In this document: one piece after another, positions 20,008-31,425 of the stretch | How the letters are laid out: every line of letters starts with the position of its first letter | How positions within the stretch are numbered: the first letter of the stretch is position 1 | From: Adiantum capillus-veneris | Lineage: Eukaryota; Streptophyta; Polypodiopsida; Polypodiales; Pteridaceae | Length of the DNA stretch: 64,000 nucleotides | Direction of reading: 5' to 3' | NCBI GenBank assembly: GCA_014529385.2 | Contig: CM043947.1 | Span: 129,136,391 to 129,200,390 of the forward strand | Notes under the pieces: generated by a model | Database searches by the model: none | Seen by the model: only the letters and a program-made list of their open reading frames with translations | Told to the model about the DNA's origin: nothing | Program-made: the position numbers and the translations under genes

Positions 20008-20720
20008 CTAAGCGGCTTGGATATCTTGGCGAATGGCTTTAGTATGAGCTTCCATGTCTTCTAGCATCTTCTTAGAAGCTTCTACCCTGATGGTTGGGTC
20101 TGAAAAGTTAAGCGGTGTTAAACAGTCTTGACCATAAAGAGCTTTGAAGGGTGACATTCCAATGCTTCTGTGTTCGGAAGAATTGTAAGCATATTCTACC
20201 AAAGTAAGATATTGTAACCACTTCTTTGGCTCTTGCGAAAAACAGGCCCTGAGAATGTCCTCAAAGACTTGATTTACTCTTTCAGTATGCCCATCTATCT
20301 ACGGACGATACGCTGTGCTGAAGGCTAATTGTGACCCAATAGATTGGAAAAGAGAAGTCCAAAACTTTGATGTAAACTTGGCATCTCTATCACTGACGAT
20401 ACGCTTGGGTAAACCATGTAACCTAAAAATTTCCTTGATGAATACTCGGCTAATATCCAAAGCAGTAAAGGTTGTCTTTACGGGTATTAGATGAGCCACT
20501 TTTGTGAGCATGTCAACAACCACAAATACAGAGTCATAACCTCCTGTAGAAGGTAATCCTGTAACAAAGTCATACTGATGTATTCCCATTTCATATGGGG
20601 TATGTCAAGAGGTTGAAGGTGCCCTGGTAACTTGATTCTTTTGGCTTTTATCCGCTGACAAGAAATACATTGCCTCACATAGCGAAGTATGTCTCCTTTC
20701 ATTCCAGACCAAAAATAACT
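20008..20720 (-). pseudogene. Integrase core of element 4
   Basis: Zinc-binding end CISCQRIKAKR (about 20650) leads to the core. Pieces in two frames: YDFVTGLPSTGGYDSVFVVV, VSDRDAKFTSKFWTSLF, then a frame break after FSTAYRP, and MVEYAYNSSEHRSIGMSPF. The Asp residues are present (DFVTG, SDRDAKF). The Glu region lies at a frame break near 20280. Not functional. Confidence 0.85.
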
Positions 20721-20907
20721 CCTCCTGACAGCATGAAGAGTCTTAGCATAACCTGGTGTCCTGATGTAGGGCTGTCGTGTGCTTCATACAGATTAGTCTT
20801 CTTTAAAGTTGGGTACATAGAGCCTATGTCTAAAGTAAATACATCCTCCCATAAGAGAGTTCCTTAGCTTCAGGCATCTTATTCTGTTGGACTAATGATA
20901 CCATACG

Positions 20908-22240
20908 TTAGTATTCTGGATCTACCAAAGATGCTTCTTTAAGTCTATCCCAGATAGGGTTATTTGGAATAGAGATAGCTCCGAGAAAAGATTTTCGGCT
21001 AAGTCCATTTGCAACGGCATTTTCCTTCCCTGGTCTATACTTTACGTCAAGGTCATATTCTTGTAAGAGTTCTATCCATCGCCGCTGTCGCATATTGAGA
21101 ATAGGTTGAGTAAAAATCCATTTTAAGCTCTTGTGGTCTCTGTAACTAGCTGAAACTTGCGTCCGAGAAGATAATGTCTCCATAAATTTAGCGCATGTAT
21201 GACCGCTAAAAGTTCCAAATTGTGAGTAGGATAATTCTTCTCATGATCCCTCAGCTTTCGTGAAGTATATGCCACCGGTCTTCCTTCTTGAGTAGGAACT
21301 CCGCCTAAAGCAAATTTGCTAGCATCGGTCGCTACTTCAAATTCCTTTTTACTGAAATCTGGAAGCTTTAAGATAGGAGCTGAGACCAAGAATTCTTTTA
21401 GCTTAGCAAAACTAGACTCGTGCTCGGTCTTCCATTCGATCCTCATTCCTTTCTTCAGGAGTTCCGTCAAAGGTGCAGCAATACATGCATAGTCCTTGAC
21501 AAAAATCCTATACCATCCCGTTATCCCAAGAAATCCTCTTACTTTGCTGACGGTGGATGGTTGAGGCCAAATGACAATATCCTTGACTTTATCTGGGTCC
21601 ACTGAAATCCCTTCGGCCGATATGATAAATCCAAGATAATTGACCTTTGGTGAGCAGAAGGTACACTTTCTCGCTTTAGCGTAAAGTTGGTGTTCTCGAA
21701 GAAGATCAAGTACTTTGCGAACATGTTCTTCATGATCTGCCTTGTCCTTTGAATAGATCAGAATGTTGTCAAAGAAAACCAGGACAAAATCGTCTAGATA
21801 AGGTCTGAAAATATCTTGCATAAGTCGATTGAAGCTTGTAGGAGCATTTGTTAGACCAAAGGACATTACTGTGAATTCGTAGTGTCCATACCTAGTGTTG
21901 AAAGCTGTCTTTGGAATATCTGATTCCTTGATCCTGATTTGGTAATATCTTGACCTTAGATCAATTTTTTGTAAACATTTTGGCGCCATGGAGTCTATCC
22001 AGGAGTTCGTCAATCCTTGGAATTGGATACTTGTTTTTGACAGTTACCTGGTTTAGTCCACGGTAATCTATGCATAGCCTTAAGGTCCCATCCTTCTTCT
22101 TCTGAAAAATAATTGGTGCACCCCAAGGAGAAGTACTGGGCCGAATGAATCCATGTTCAATGATTGGCTAAGTTGTTCCTTGATTTCTATGGCCTCTGGA
22201 AGTGACATTTTATAAGGTCGCTTTGAGATAGGTTCACATC
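20908..22240 (-). pseudogene. Reverse transcriptase and RNase H of element 4
   Basis: RT pieces: [19 protein letters not shown] (about 22080-22020), [40 protein letters not shown]. The active-site box reads FFDN: the second Asp of the usual [FY]xDD is Asn (codon 21765-21767). RNase H pieces: [37 protein letters not shown], then, after a frame change near 21150, [20 protein letters not shown] and PGKENAVANGLSRKS. The protein would be inactive even if the frames were whole. Confidence 0.88.
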
Positions 22241-22249
22241 CAGGGATAG

Positions 22250-22570
22250 TCTCAATCTCATGATCTACCTATCTATGTGGTGTAAGATTCGTAAGGTCTT
22301 CAGGGAATACATCATCATACTCCCTCAACCACTTTGGTCGAAGTTTGGTGTCTGATTGATCCACCTTGTTGAGATTTACCACATAAATCTGCTGCCCCTT
22401 TCTCAGTCCCTTCAAAAGTCTGTTGGCCTTAACTAGAGTAGCCTAAAGGTCTCCCATTTTCCCCCTGGATTAAGACTTCATTATCCAAGTCATCTGTAAA
22501 GGTAAAGTTCCCTTGTGCACAATGGATGTGGGCTTGATTTTTCTTTAGCCAGTCCATCCCTAGTATCCCA
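22250..22570 (-). pseudogene. Protease-RT linker of element 4
   Basis: Only scattered coding similarity is seen between the protease and RT, with several stops. It fits the usual short linker region of chromovirus Pol. Confidence 0.5.
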
Positions 22571-23790
22571 TCAAAGAATCCTAAAGGTAGGGTTTGAAAT
22601 TTGGTAGAAGTTGGGTGTCCCCCTAGATCGAAGTCGATTATACCTGCTGAGTGTTGAGATACTACTTCCTTGTCGTTTTGCTAACTCTACAACTAGTCTA
22701 CTTGTTGGATACTTATCTACCTTAAACTTCTTCATGCGTCTGGGTGAAAGAAATGAAAGAGTACTACCACAATCTACAAGGAAGTTAACTTGTTCACCTC
22801 TGAGAGATCCTGGCGTATGAATGACTGTGTATTGTTCGCAACCATTGGGGTTGTCAATTGCAGCATGCAAGGTTGCTCTCTCCTCTGCTTCATCTCCCAC
22901 AGTTGGTTGTACCACTGCGGCATTCACTCTAGCGGTAGCTCCACGCCCTCGCCCTCTGTTTACCCTTCCACATCCTCCTCTTCCATTAGGTTGACCTCGC
23001 CCATAGAGATTTAGAGGTATGGTGTTGGCACTGGTTACTTGAGTCTTCTTGGGGCATTTAGATCGGTAATGCCCGAATTCGTTGCACTCATAACAACGTA
23101 CATTTGGAAATTCAATAACTGCGATAGTGGCTACTATCGGACGCTGTTCGTATGCTTGGTTGGTTGGTCTATTATTCCAAACATTTGTCCTTGCCCTCTT
23201 TGCCAAATGATTCCTCCTATTCTGATTGACCTTCTAAATTTCCATAGCTAATGGTTTAGCTCTTAGCAAGGCATCTTTAAGAGTTGTTGGCCTGAGAGCT
23301 TCTAGCCAATTGTTCAAGGGGTCAATGAGCCCTTGGCAGAACCGTGCTACTTGCTGATCTAGGATCATTCTAGGAGCATACCTTCAATGAGTAACAAACT
23401 TTGAGTAATACTCCTCGACTGAAGAAGTCGACTGGAGAAGGGAAAAGAACTCATTCATCTTCAAGGTTTTCTAAGCGGGTGGTAAGTAACGCCCCATCAC
23501 TGCAGCCTTGATGTCTTCCCACAACTGAGAAGATCCCTTGATGTTTAGATCTCTGCAATGTTATTTCCACCAAATTTTGGCATCACCAGAGAGGCTGAAC
23601 ATTGCTAGCATGGTCTGGTTCTCGGGTTGAGTCCCTGCAGCCTCAAAATAGTCATCCATCGCTTCCATCCACACTTCCGCATCTCTCTCCACATTAGCTC
23701 CCTCGCCCTTAAAGATCAGAGGCTGGGCTTGTTTAAGGAGGAGCTTCTTTTCTTGTGATGTCGAATAGAGAGAGACAGGTGGTGCCTACA
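22571..23790 (-). pseudogene. Gag, zinc knuckle and protease of element 4
   Basis: Minus strand from about 23780: FKGEGANVERDAEVWMEAMD, FSLSGDAKIWWK, LWEDIKAAVMGRYLPP, NEFFSLLQSTSSVEEYYSKF, RFCQGLIDPLNNWLEALRP, with stops between several of them. The open part (23206-22571) carries a CCHC knuckle (CYECNEFGHYRSKC), a Gly/Arg-rich stretch (YGRGQPNGRGGCGR) and a retropepsin start with NFLVDCGSTLSFLSP. There the D-[ST]-G is D-C-G. No intact start codon for Gag was found. Confidence 0.82.
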
Positions 23791-23800
23791 CGGTTTATAC

Positions 23801-24095
23801 TGAATTTGATACGATTGCTAGAGTTCCAAATTTAAATAAACACGAGACTTTAATAAAATGCAAGTTTCAAATCACCAAGAGACAAAAACTCCTCTTTTAT
23901 TGATAGAAAATTTATTACAATCGTAACCTTTTGAGGCTTTTGATCAAATTATTACATAGAATTCTAGGATATCTATATGATACGTCTGGAAATCTGTCCT
24001 GGGATATAATGATACAAACAATGTTTATGTGTTGTCACATTCTTACAATCCTCTATTTCTCCTGAAAAATAGTCCCTATACTTATCCTTAAGCAG
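23801..24095 (-). other. AT-rich sequence, possible 3' UTR
   Basis: On the minus strand this contains AATAAA about 200 bp beyond the stop of the 24096-24446 ORF. It may be its 3' untranslated region. Otherwise nothing recognised. Confidence 0.35.
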
Positions 24096-24446
24096 TTAGT
24101 AAATTATGGTGTTCGTACTCTTGGATAATTCTCTTGGAACACCAAAATTTCTAACTCTATTTTCTGGAATTACATTAGTGACATTGTCCCAAAGCCACTC
24201 ATTGAGGGTTTGCTCGGTGCCGTCAAAAGTAGAAACAGTGACGCCCAAATGTGTAGGCAACGAGTAGTATAACTGCACTACTCTCGATTCTTCTTCCCAA
24301 CAGATTTTCTTTAAGTCAGTAGCCAGGCATCCTAACTTCCGAGCGTTGATGTAGTAAATCCCGCTTTCAGGGGTCCAGTCAATCTCCCATCCTTTATCAA
24401 TGTGAGTGGAGTGCGGTGTATTGACCTTTAGCAGCATCTCCATCAC
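24096..24446 (-). CDS. Unrecognised 116-aa ORF, possible terminal exon
   Basis: Minus-strand ORF of balanced, protein-like composition (WEIDWTPESGIYYINARKLG; VVQLYYSLPTHLGVTVSTF; TLNEWLWDNVTNVIPENRVR). I do not recognise the family. A pyrimidine-rich stretch ending in AG lies just upstream on the minus strand (near 24455), which could be a splice acceptor. A polyadenylation-like AATAAA lies downstream (about 23897). It may therefore be the last exon of a host gene or gene fragment. It could also be retroelement sequence belonging to the 5' side of element 4. Confidence 0.35.
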   Translation of the reverse strand: MMEMLLKVNTPHSTHIDKGWEIDWTPESGIYYINARKLGCLATDLKKICWEEESRVVQLYYSLPTHLGVTVSTFDGTEQTLNEWLWDNVTNVIPENRVRNFGVPRELSKSTNTIIY

Positions 24447-26618
24447 GTCTCACTAAAAACAATAATTTGGGGAACGATGTGCTTGCTCATAAATAATCTT
24501 AAAGACTTGAAACTTTTGGTATTCACGTGCGGGATCTTCCTGCAACCTCAATGCAAGGAGTTTAGATTAGCTACCTAGATTTCCTTAGTTCTGAAGTTTT
24601 CAAACAGTACGAAGTTCTGATGGTAAACCTGGTGGCCACTAGATCTATAGCGGAAGCAAACAAAGTGGTTTAAGGGATCAACTAGCGTACAAGCTCTCAT
24701 CACCAAGTGAATTGAGTCGAGCCTACTAGCAACGAGATCTAGTTCCACCCCGCAGAGGAAAGCATGTCTAACAAATTATCGGTCATAAGACTCACCTTCC
24801 AGAAGGAGAGAAGTCTCGAGTGCCTTTTTCCCCATTGCTTTTAGCGGCACGTACACTTGGGACTTCACTGCTTTTGGTGCAATGAGAAATTCTAGCGTCA
24901 TATACCGTACTTATGGGGACAGACGACCAATCGGAACCACCCTTCTCATAGGCATTGGCAACCCAAGCCAAGCCCCCACTTTCCACCCCCACACTCACAC
25001 TTCTTTGTGTGTCCTAATTACTACCACAATGGTTGTTCAACATATAAGTTCTTTGATGAAGTTTTGATTCACAAGGTTTGTTAGGACAGCCCTTCAAACA
25101 GTTTTACAAAGCGGCACCAAAACAATCTTTCTAGTAAAAATTTACTCAAAACTCATTTCATTAAAAATTCCAATGTTCTGGAGGCACGAAATCCCCCAGC
25201 GAGTGATAACTCCACCCGTTGTCACCTAGTTGCCGATACAACTAGACTTGTCCACCGCATAAAAAGCACGACATGGACATCCCACCACAAAGAACGCAAT
25301 TCATGGATAGAGGTCCTAAGCTAGTAACTCTAGCTACTGCAAAATCTTCGCAAGCCGCCCCCTGTGTGATCAAGAGGGGGATCAGGACTAAATCAACATT
25401 GGAATTGAAAATGAACTGGCCGAGCTAAATTTTCCCTAGCAAACAATCTTTTCTACTTCAGACAGTATATCCCAAGAAAATTCTCTCCTACTTGAATTAA
25501 AAAAAAAATACACTATTTAAATGTCGTGGTCTCCGTTGGATTTCCAACATGTTTGGGGATATGTTTCCTTCCTACCTTATCGAATGCAATTTTAATTAAA
25601 CAATACTTGAATTGAATTTTGACCTACCTCAACGATCACCTCCTCGTTACTTCGTAAGATGGCCGGTGCTTGCTCGTCCATGGGAGCTTTCCCCTTCCCG
25701 TTACAGTTGCTCGTGCCAGTCTCACGGTCGTGAGATCCACCGAAACGAGTTCTCTTTGTTGGGTCCATTTTCTACTTACTGCTTTAAATTTATAAACTCA
25801 GGAAAAAGAAGAACTAGTGTTCGAGAATATCATGACAACCAAGATGACAAGATTAGTCTCAACGAGCAATTTCTCTTATGCGAGAGGATTAGATTTACTG
25901 CAAGACATGGCAATCGTTCATAGCTACATCAAATTTAGGATAGCATCTCAATTGTTCTTATGGGAACTGACCCTAGAATTAATTACTCGGCCTAGATAAT
26001 TAGCTCTTGCTTGATTAGAGTACTAAAGATGAATTAGGTATAATAATTGCTTCACTAATGTAATGCAGAATTACCATGTGCATAGGTGAGAGAGTTTCCT
26101 TTCTAGATATAACCATAGGGAATTAATTTCTCTAATTACACCTTAATCACGTGTAATTTGAATTTAAACTTAGCTAATTGATCATTGTGAGACGATAGAT
26201 TGAATTTGGTCATTTAACCATATTGCTAGATGTTGGTTTAATTCTATCATTCATTCATTGTGATGGCTAGTGATTAAATCCTTTTTTGCTAATCATACAT
26301 TAAATTATGATTATGAGAGTTTAATTACTTGCATAATTGATAATTGAGATTAAGATTATGCAATAGGCTAACCATATAGTGAATTAGAGAGTAGATTAGC
26401 TAGGATTATGCTTAATACAAGCGGGATTACGAGAATGATAGAGAGAATTGCAGCATAAGCATGAAATTTAACTTTGATTACCGTAGGTTGGGCTAAATTT
26501 TACTTGATTTGCTAATCCAATGGAGTTCTTGTGGCGAGAATTTGGCAGCACTTCCGTCCTTTGATCTTCCTCTAAAAGTTGTGTGTGCCGGCAGCACCTC
26601 CCCAATGTATGTGTGTGT

Positions 26619-26657
<39 letters not shown>

Positions 26658-27060
26658 GAGTATGTGTGTGTGAGCATATGAGTGCTTGTGTGTGTGTGAG
26701 CATGTCCTTATATAGTGCTCATCCTCATGCAGGTCTATTTCTACTGCTATATGCATATGAGTGAGAAACTTAGTCTTGCATGGGAAATTGAGTGCATGCC
26801 CTGCAAGGTGTCCAGTTAACTTAGACTAACTGACTCTCACACTCTCTCTCAAGCATGGCAAGCCTCCCACAAGTCCCTAGAGGTGTGAAGGCGACCCCTA
26901 ACTGCTAAAGCAAGCTCTGAGTGGCTTGGGACTTGTTCCCACACAGCCCCTGAGCCCGGGTGCTCCCCGCACATTATTAGGAAGAATTAATTTTAACCTA
27001 AGACGAGCAATTCAAATCAGATTTTAATGCTGAAACTTGCTATACTAAGCTGGAGCTAAG
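24447..27060. other. Unassigned non-coding sequence
   Basis: No gene, LTR or conserved domain recognised over 2.6 kb. The part around 25990-26460 is AT-rich with many tta and att runs. A TG microsatellite lies at about 26626-26655, with more short TG runs to 26700. Small ORFs here look like chance. Confidence 0.6.
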
Positions 27061-27120
27061 GTGCATAATCCCGAGTACCTACCATATTTAGCAGCCCTCG
27101 GCATCCGGAAATGCATTTTT

Positions 27121-27369
27121 TCAAATTCGGGGTACGGGTACAGTTTGTCGAGACGGTCAGAACTAGACGGGTCGGGTGACCAAAAACTTACTATTTTTAG
27201 AATTTTTTCTCGAAAACTATTTTATTTTATTTTTGAAAGCTCTATAAGATTCTAAACATTATGGTACCGACAGATTTAGAGAAATTGCCAAAAATAGTAA
27301 CTTTTTGCAGTAAGGTTATTTTGTAATACAAGAGTGCTCTTTAGCTCGGGGTCAGAGATCTTACAACAT
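27121..27369 (-). repeat. Right copy of the 250-bp direct repeat
   Basis: Matches 19258-19505 in the same orientation. It ends at ttacaac immediately before the PPR pseudogene. If this is the 5' LTR of element 4, the PPR array would be the insertion target, but the two outer flanks do not share a target duplication. Confidence 0.55.
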
Positions 27370-28730
27370 CGTGCTTGGCACTATCTTGGTCGATATGTAC
27401 GCAAAGCCAGGCCCTCTCTCCAGATGCAATCACCTACGCATGTATCTTGAAGGCATGTGGCTCTACACAAGATGTTGATATTGGCATTAAAATTCACAAT
27501 TATACTATTAGTCAAAGGCTCTTGAAAAGAGATTATGTTCTTGGCACTGCCTTGGTTGATATGTATGTGAAGCGAGGGCCTCTCTCCAGCTGCAATCACC
27601 TACACATGCATCTTGAAGGCATGTTCCTCTACGCAAGATGCTTATACGAGCACAAAATTCACAATTATATTGTTAGTCAGAGGCTATTGAAAAAATATGT
27701 CGTGCTTGGCACTGTCTTCATCAACATGTATGCCAAATGTGGTGCGCTTGAGAAAGCACAAAAGGTTCTTGATGAGCTTGTTGTCTGCCCCCAACACTGA
27801 TTGTGATATGTGCACAAGAAGAGCAACTCCACAGGCTGTTGAGAAAAGATGTCATGCTTGGGACTGTGTTAGTCAAGATGTATGCCAAATGTGGTGCACT
27901 TGAGAAAGCACAAAAAGTGCTTGAGGAGCTTCCTATCTAGAATGTTGTCTCTTGGAATGCACTGATTGCAGGATGTGTGCAAGAGCAGCAACTCCAAAAA
28001 TCTCTAGGCTATTTTTAAGGGATGCAAAGTATGGGAATGCACTGGTCACAGGATATGCACAATAGGAGGAGGGCCAGAAAGGTCAAGAATTTTTTTCGGT
28101 TCCTACACAAAGAGTGGACTCTTAGATTCCACTGATTGCAAGATTTGCCATAGGAGAAAATTCTAGTATGTTTCCACCAGATGCAATCACGTACGCGTGC
28201 ATTTTGAAGGCATGTGGCTCTACGCAAGATGTTGATTTAGGCACAAAAATTCAGGTTGATATTGTTAGTCAGGGATTGTTGATCAAAAAATATGTCATGC
28301 TTTGCAATACCTTGGTCGATATGTATGCTATATGTGGTGTGCTTGAGGAGCTTCTTGCCCAAAATGCCACCTCTTTGAATGCACTGATTGCGGGATGTGC
28401 GCAACAAGAGCAGGGCCAAAAAGCTCTCTAGGCTGTTTTTAGCGGATGCAAAGCATTGGAATGCATCGTTTGCAAGATGCGCACAACAACAGCATTGCCA
28501 AAAATTTGTAGGTTGTTTTCACCTATACTTGCACCTTGACGACTTTCACATGGGTATCAGAATTTACAATGAGGTTTCCAGTTAGGGCTTGGTTGGGGTA
28601 CAATGTCATGCTTGGCAGTATTTGATCAATTTGTATACCAAATGTGGTGTCCTCACAATAGCACAAAACCTTCTTGAAGCGCATCCTCCCTGGGATGTCG
28701 TCTTTTGCAACAGGTTAAGTGGAGGAGATG
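27366..28730 (+). pseudogene. PPR (pentatricopeptide repeat) gene array, frameshifted
   Basis: PPR proteins bind organelle RNA. The sequence holds several PPR units in changing frames: PDAITYACILKACGSTQDVD, then GIKIHNYTISQRLLKRD, VLGTALVDMYVKRG; a second round with ITYTCILKAC and VVLGTVFINMYAKCGALEKA; and a third (28168-28440) PPDAITYACILKACGSTQDV, then LGTKIQVDIVSQGLL, NTLVDMYAICGVLEEL, NALIAGCAQQEQGQKAL. The repeated blocks are so alike that local duplication or exchange is likely. Stops and frame breaks between nearly every unit show that it is dead. No start codon or DYW domain is visible. Confidence 0.85.
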
Positions 28731-29177
28731 TCCAACGTCATTGATGCAAGGAAGTGCATTGGTGATAGACATTCAATCACGGAGCAAGTAAGAATTATCA
28801 TTTTTTGTTTTTTGACACTGAGAATGGAGTTAATGAACACACTGAAAATTTCACACTGCCGTGGGAATGGCACGTTCTCTCATATTATAAAAACTGGGGA
28901 GGACTGTGCAAACTCCCCCATGCAAGGAGATTTGCATGTTTTATTTCTTTTGAAACATAAAAATGGAACAACAAATAATTAATAGCATTGACATCTTGTA
29001 TGATCATGAACAATGAGCTTGAAAAAACTCTTAACATTCCTTGTGGTTTTTGGCGAGGTACCCCTGAGAAGCACTATGATCGGTATGCAATTTATGTGGA
29101 GCTACACCTGTGGACCACGACGATCGATATCCCAAACACTCTCAGGTAGAAAAAACTAAAACTCTTTCATGAAAAAT

Positions 29178-29219
<42 letters not shown>

Positions 29220-29280
29220 CCGATATTTTGTTCGATCTCAATTCAACGCGAACGCAACTAACGAATCACTCTAGTTTGGT
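28731..29280. other. Unassigned sequence with TG microsatellite
   Basis: No gene recognised. A (GT)n run lies at about 29183-29217. Similarity to element 7 begins right after, near 29281. Confidence 0.6.
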
Positions 29281-30505
29281 ACTTCACTCACATGTATTAC
29301 CTATGGTACTAGAGCCCTAGAGGTTCTCAGTGTAGGCGCTTTTCCTTGAGAAGCAAAAAGACCAAGGCATATAAAATAAGCACACATGTTAAAAATTAGA
29401 TCAATGTGGAAGTACATTCGGGGGTCATACAAGGGGAATAATTCAAGCGATGATTTCATAAGAAATTCCTTTTATCGTAGCTTAACTAGAAGGTCTTCTA
29501 GGTAGACTCTAGTCAGCCTTCAAACATGAAATACTTTGCTATTGCGATTAAACAGCTTAATTGACCAGAGACAATTGAGAAGATTTCCCATGGTATTAAT
29601 AGTTGACCTCTAGTGCCTCTCGATCGTTAAATTCAAAACCACATACTTGTTTATTTTTTTACCTTTAAAAGTGCTTAGTTTAATGTTTACTACCGAGAAA
29701 TTGTTTAATATTATGTTACCAATCAATCCATGTGCATATTCACTGCATATGATTTTTAATTATATATGTTCTATGCGAATCCAATTACTTTGCCATTTTT
29801 GGTTGATTTTGCAGTGTTTGGAGAAAGCTAAAGACTACAAACTCAGATGCTCTTCCACCTTGATGAACAAGCTTCATCTTACTAGCTTTCGAGGACAGAA
29901 TCTACATCAAGACGGGGGGCATGTTAACCCTTACGGACACCCTATCACCTTTGATGGATGCCTTATCACTTATTTGAGTCATGGACCGAGCTTGTCAGTC
30001 CTAGAGGTGAGTAGGTGATCGCCGATGAGAGGCGCACCACTTATCCTATTTTTATAGTATTTTTACAACGACTGGCCCTTGTGGGTACCCATGTGTGAAT
30101 GGGTCAGATTCTTATAAAAGGTCCATTTTGACCTAAAATCCTCATTTTTTGAGGTGCATGCTAAAGAAGTGCTCTTGCTCAACCTCTATCTTCTTCTCCT
30201 TTGTGTGATCACGTGTGTGTGTGTATGCGTGCAGGCGCGCATGCTTGAGAGTGAGAAAGAGAGAGAGTGTGTGATCAAGCATTGTGGCAGCATTGACAGT
30301 GGCAAGACGGTTGAGCGTGGCGGTGGTGGGGGCTCCTTCTTCTTTGTGGCATAGGATCCTTCACAACGGAAATCATTAAGCGATAAGTGACACATCATTG
30401 CCCCTATGAGCTTGCTAGGATAGTTTAGTTGGGTGCGAGCCATTTGTGGCTCGCACCCAGTGTTTGGCAGGTTCCAAGCCTCCAACACGTGCGGTAAAGA
30501 GTACA
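29281..30505 (+). mobile_element. 3' tail of an element 7-family retrotransposon
   Basis: 29281-29921 matches element 7 positions 50428-51077 (shared start acttcactcacatgtatt), followed by an LTR. Everything upstream is missing, so this is a truncated copy with only the last 640 bp of internal sequence and one LTR. Confidence 0.85.
29922..30505 (+). repeat. LTR of the truncated element 7-family copy
   Basis: 584 bp, begins tgttaaccc after a purine tract (gacggggggca) and ends gagtaca. Diverged from the element 7 LTRs but alignable over the full length, with a TATAAAA at 30113-30119 in the same place as in element 7. No primer-binding site follows, so this is a 3' LTR. Confidence 0.85.
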
Positions 30506-30852
30506 CTTCTTGGATGACCAGGGGGCTCATTGAAATGACCTCGGATGACATGTCAAAAGTCTCAACCTCTATCTAGAAGTAGCAGCACCAAAGAATCTGA
30601 ACATCATCGATCTTTCCCACCTTTGCTAAAAGGTAAGCCTGGAGGAGGTGGCACACCTCTCCTCTACTAGGTTGGGTGCCAATTATCTTGCATATAACAA
30701 AGTTGGCGTGAAGGTGCTCCACCTCTGCCTCTAAGCTCACTTGCTATGTTGGCGAAAGAACAAGTGGGATGGTGGGTTCTGCGTTATGAGAGAGGGGGCT
30801 TCAGTCCCTCTATGGTTGAGCACAATCCTCCATGTGTGTCTACTATTGTGAC
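30506..30852. other. Unassigned sequence
   Basis: No gene or repeat recognised in these 350 bases between two LTR elements. Confidence 0.6.
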
Positions 30853-31411
<559 letters not shown>

Positions 31412-31412
31412 G

Positions 31413-31425
31413 TGGTATCAGAGCC
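31413..31425 (+). other. Primer-binding site of element 6
   Basis: TGGTATCAGAGCC, one base after the 5' LTR: initiator-Met tRNA type. Confidence 0.88.

Larger units (their letters stand above)
19506..23800 (-). mobile_element. Element 4: decayed Ty3/gypsy chromovirus relic
   Basis: Minus-strand gag, zinc knuckle, protease, RT, RNase H, integrase and chromodomain remains in the normal order, with many stops and frameshifts. More decayed than element 2 and from a different chromovirus subgroup, judged by the different RT and integrase sequence. The left border is a possible 3' LTR. The right border near 23800 is where gag homology ends; no primer-binding site is seen there. Confidence 0.85.

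Noticed and set aside
28168-28431. Functional PPR gene
   Set aside because: The units are real, but every unit is cut by stops or frame changes and no start or C-terminal domain is found.
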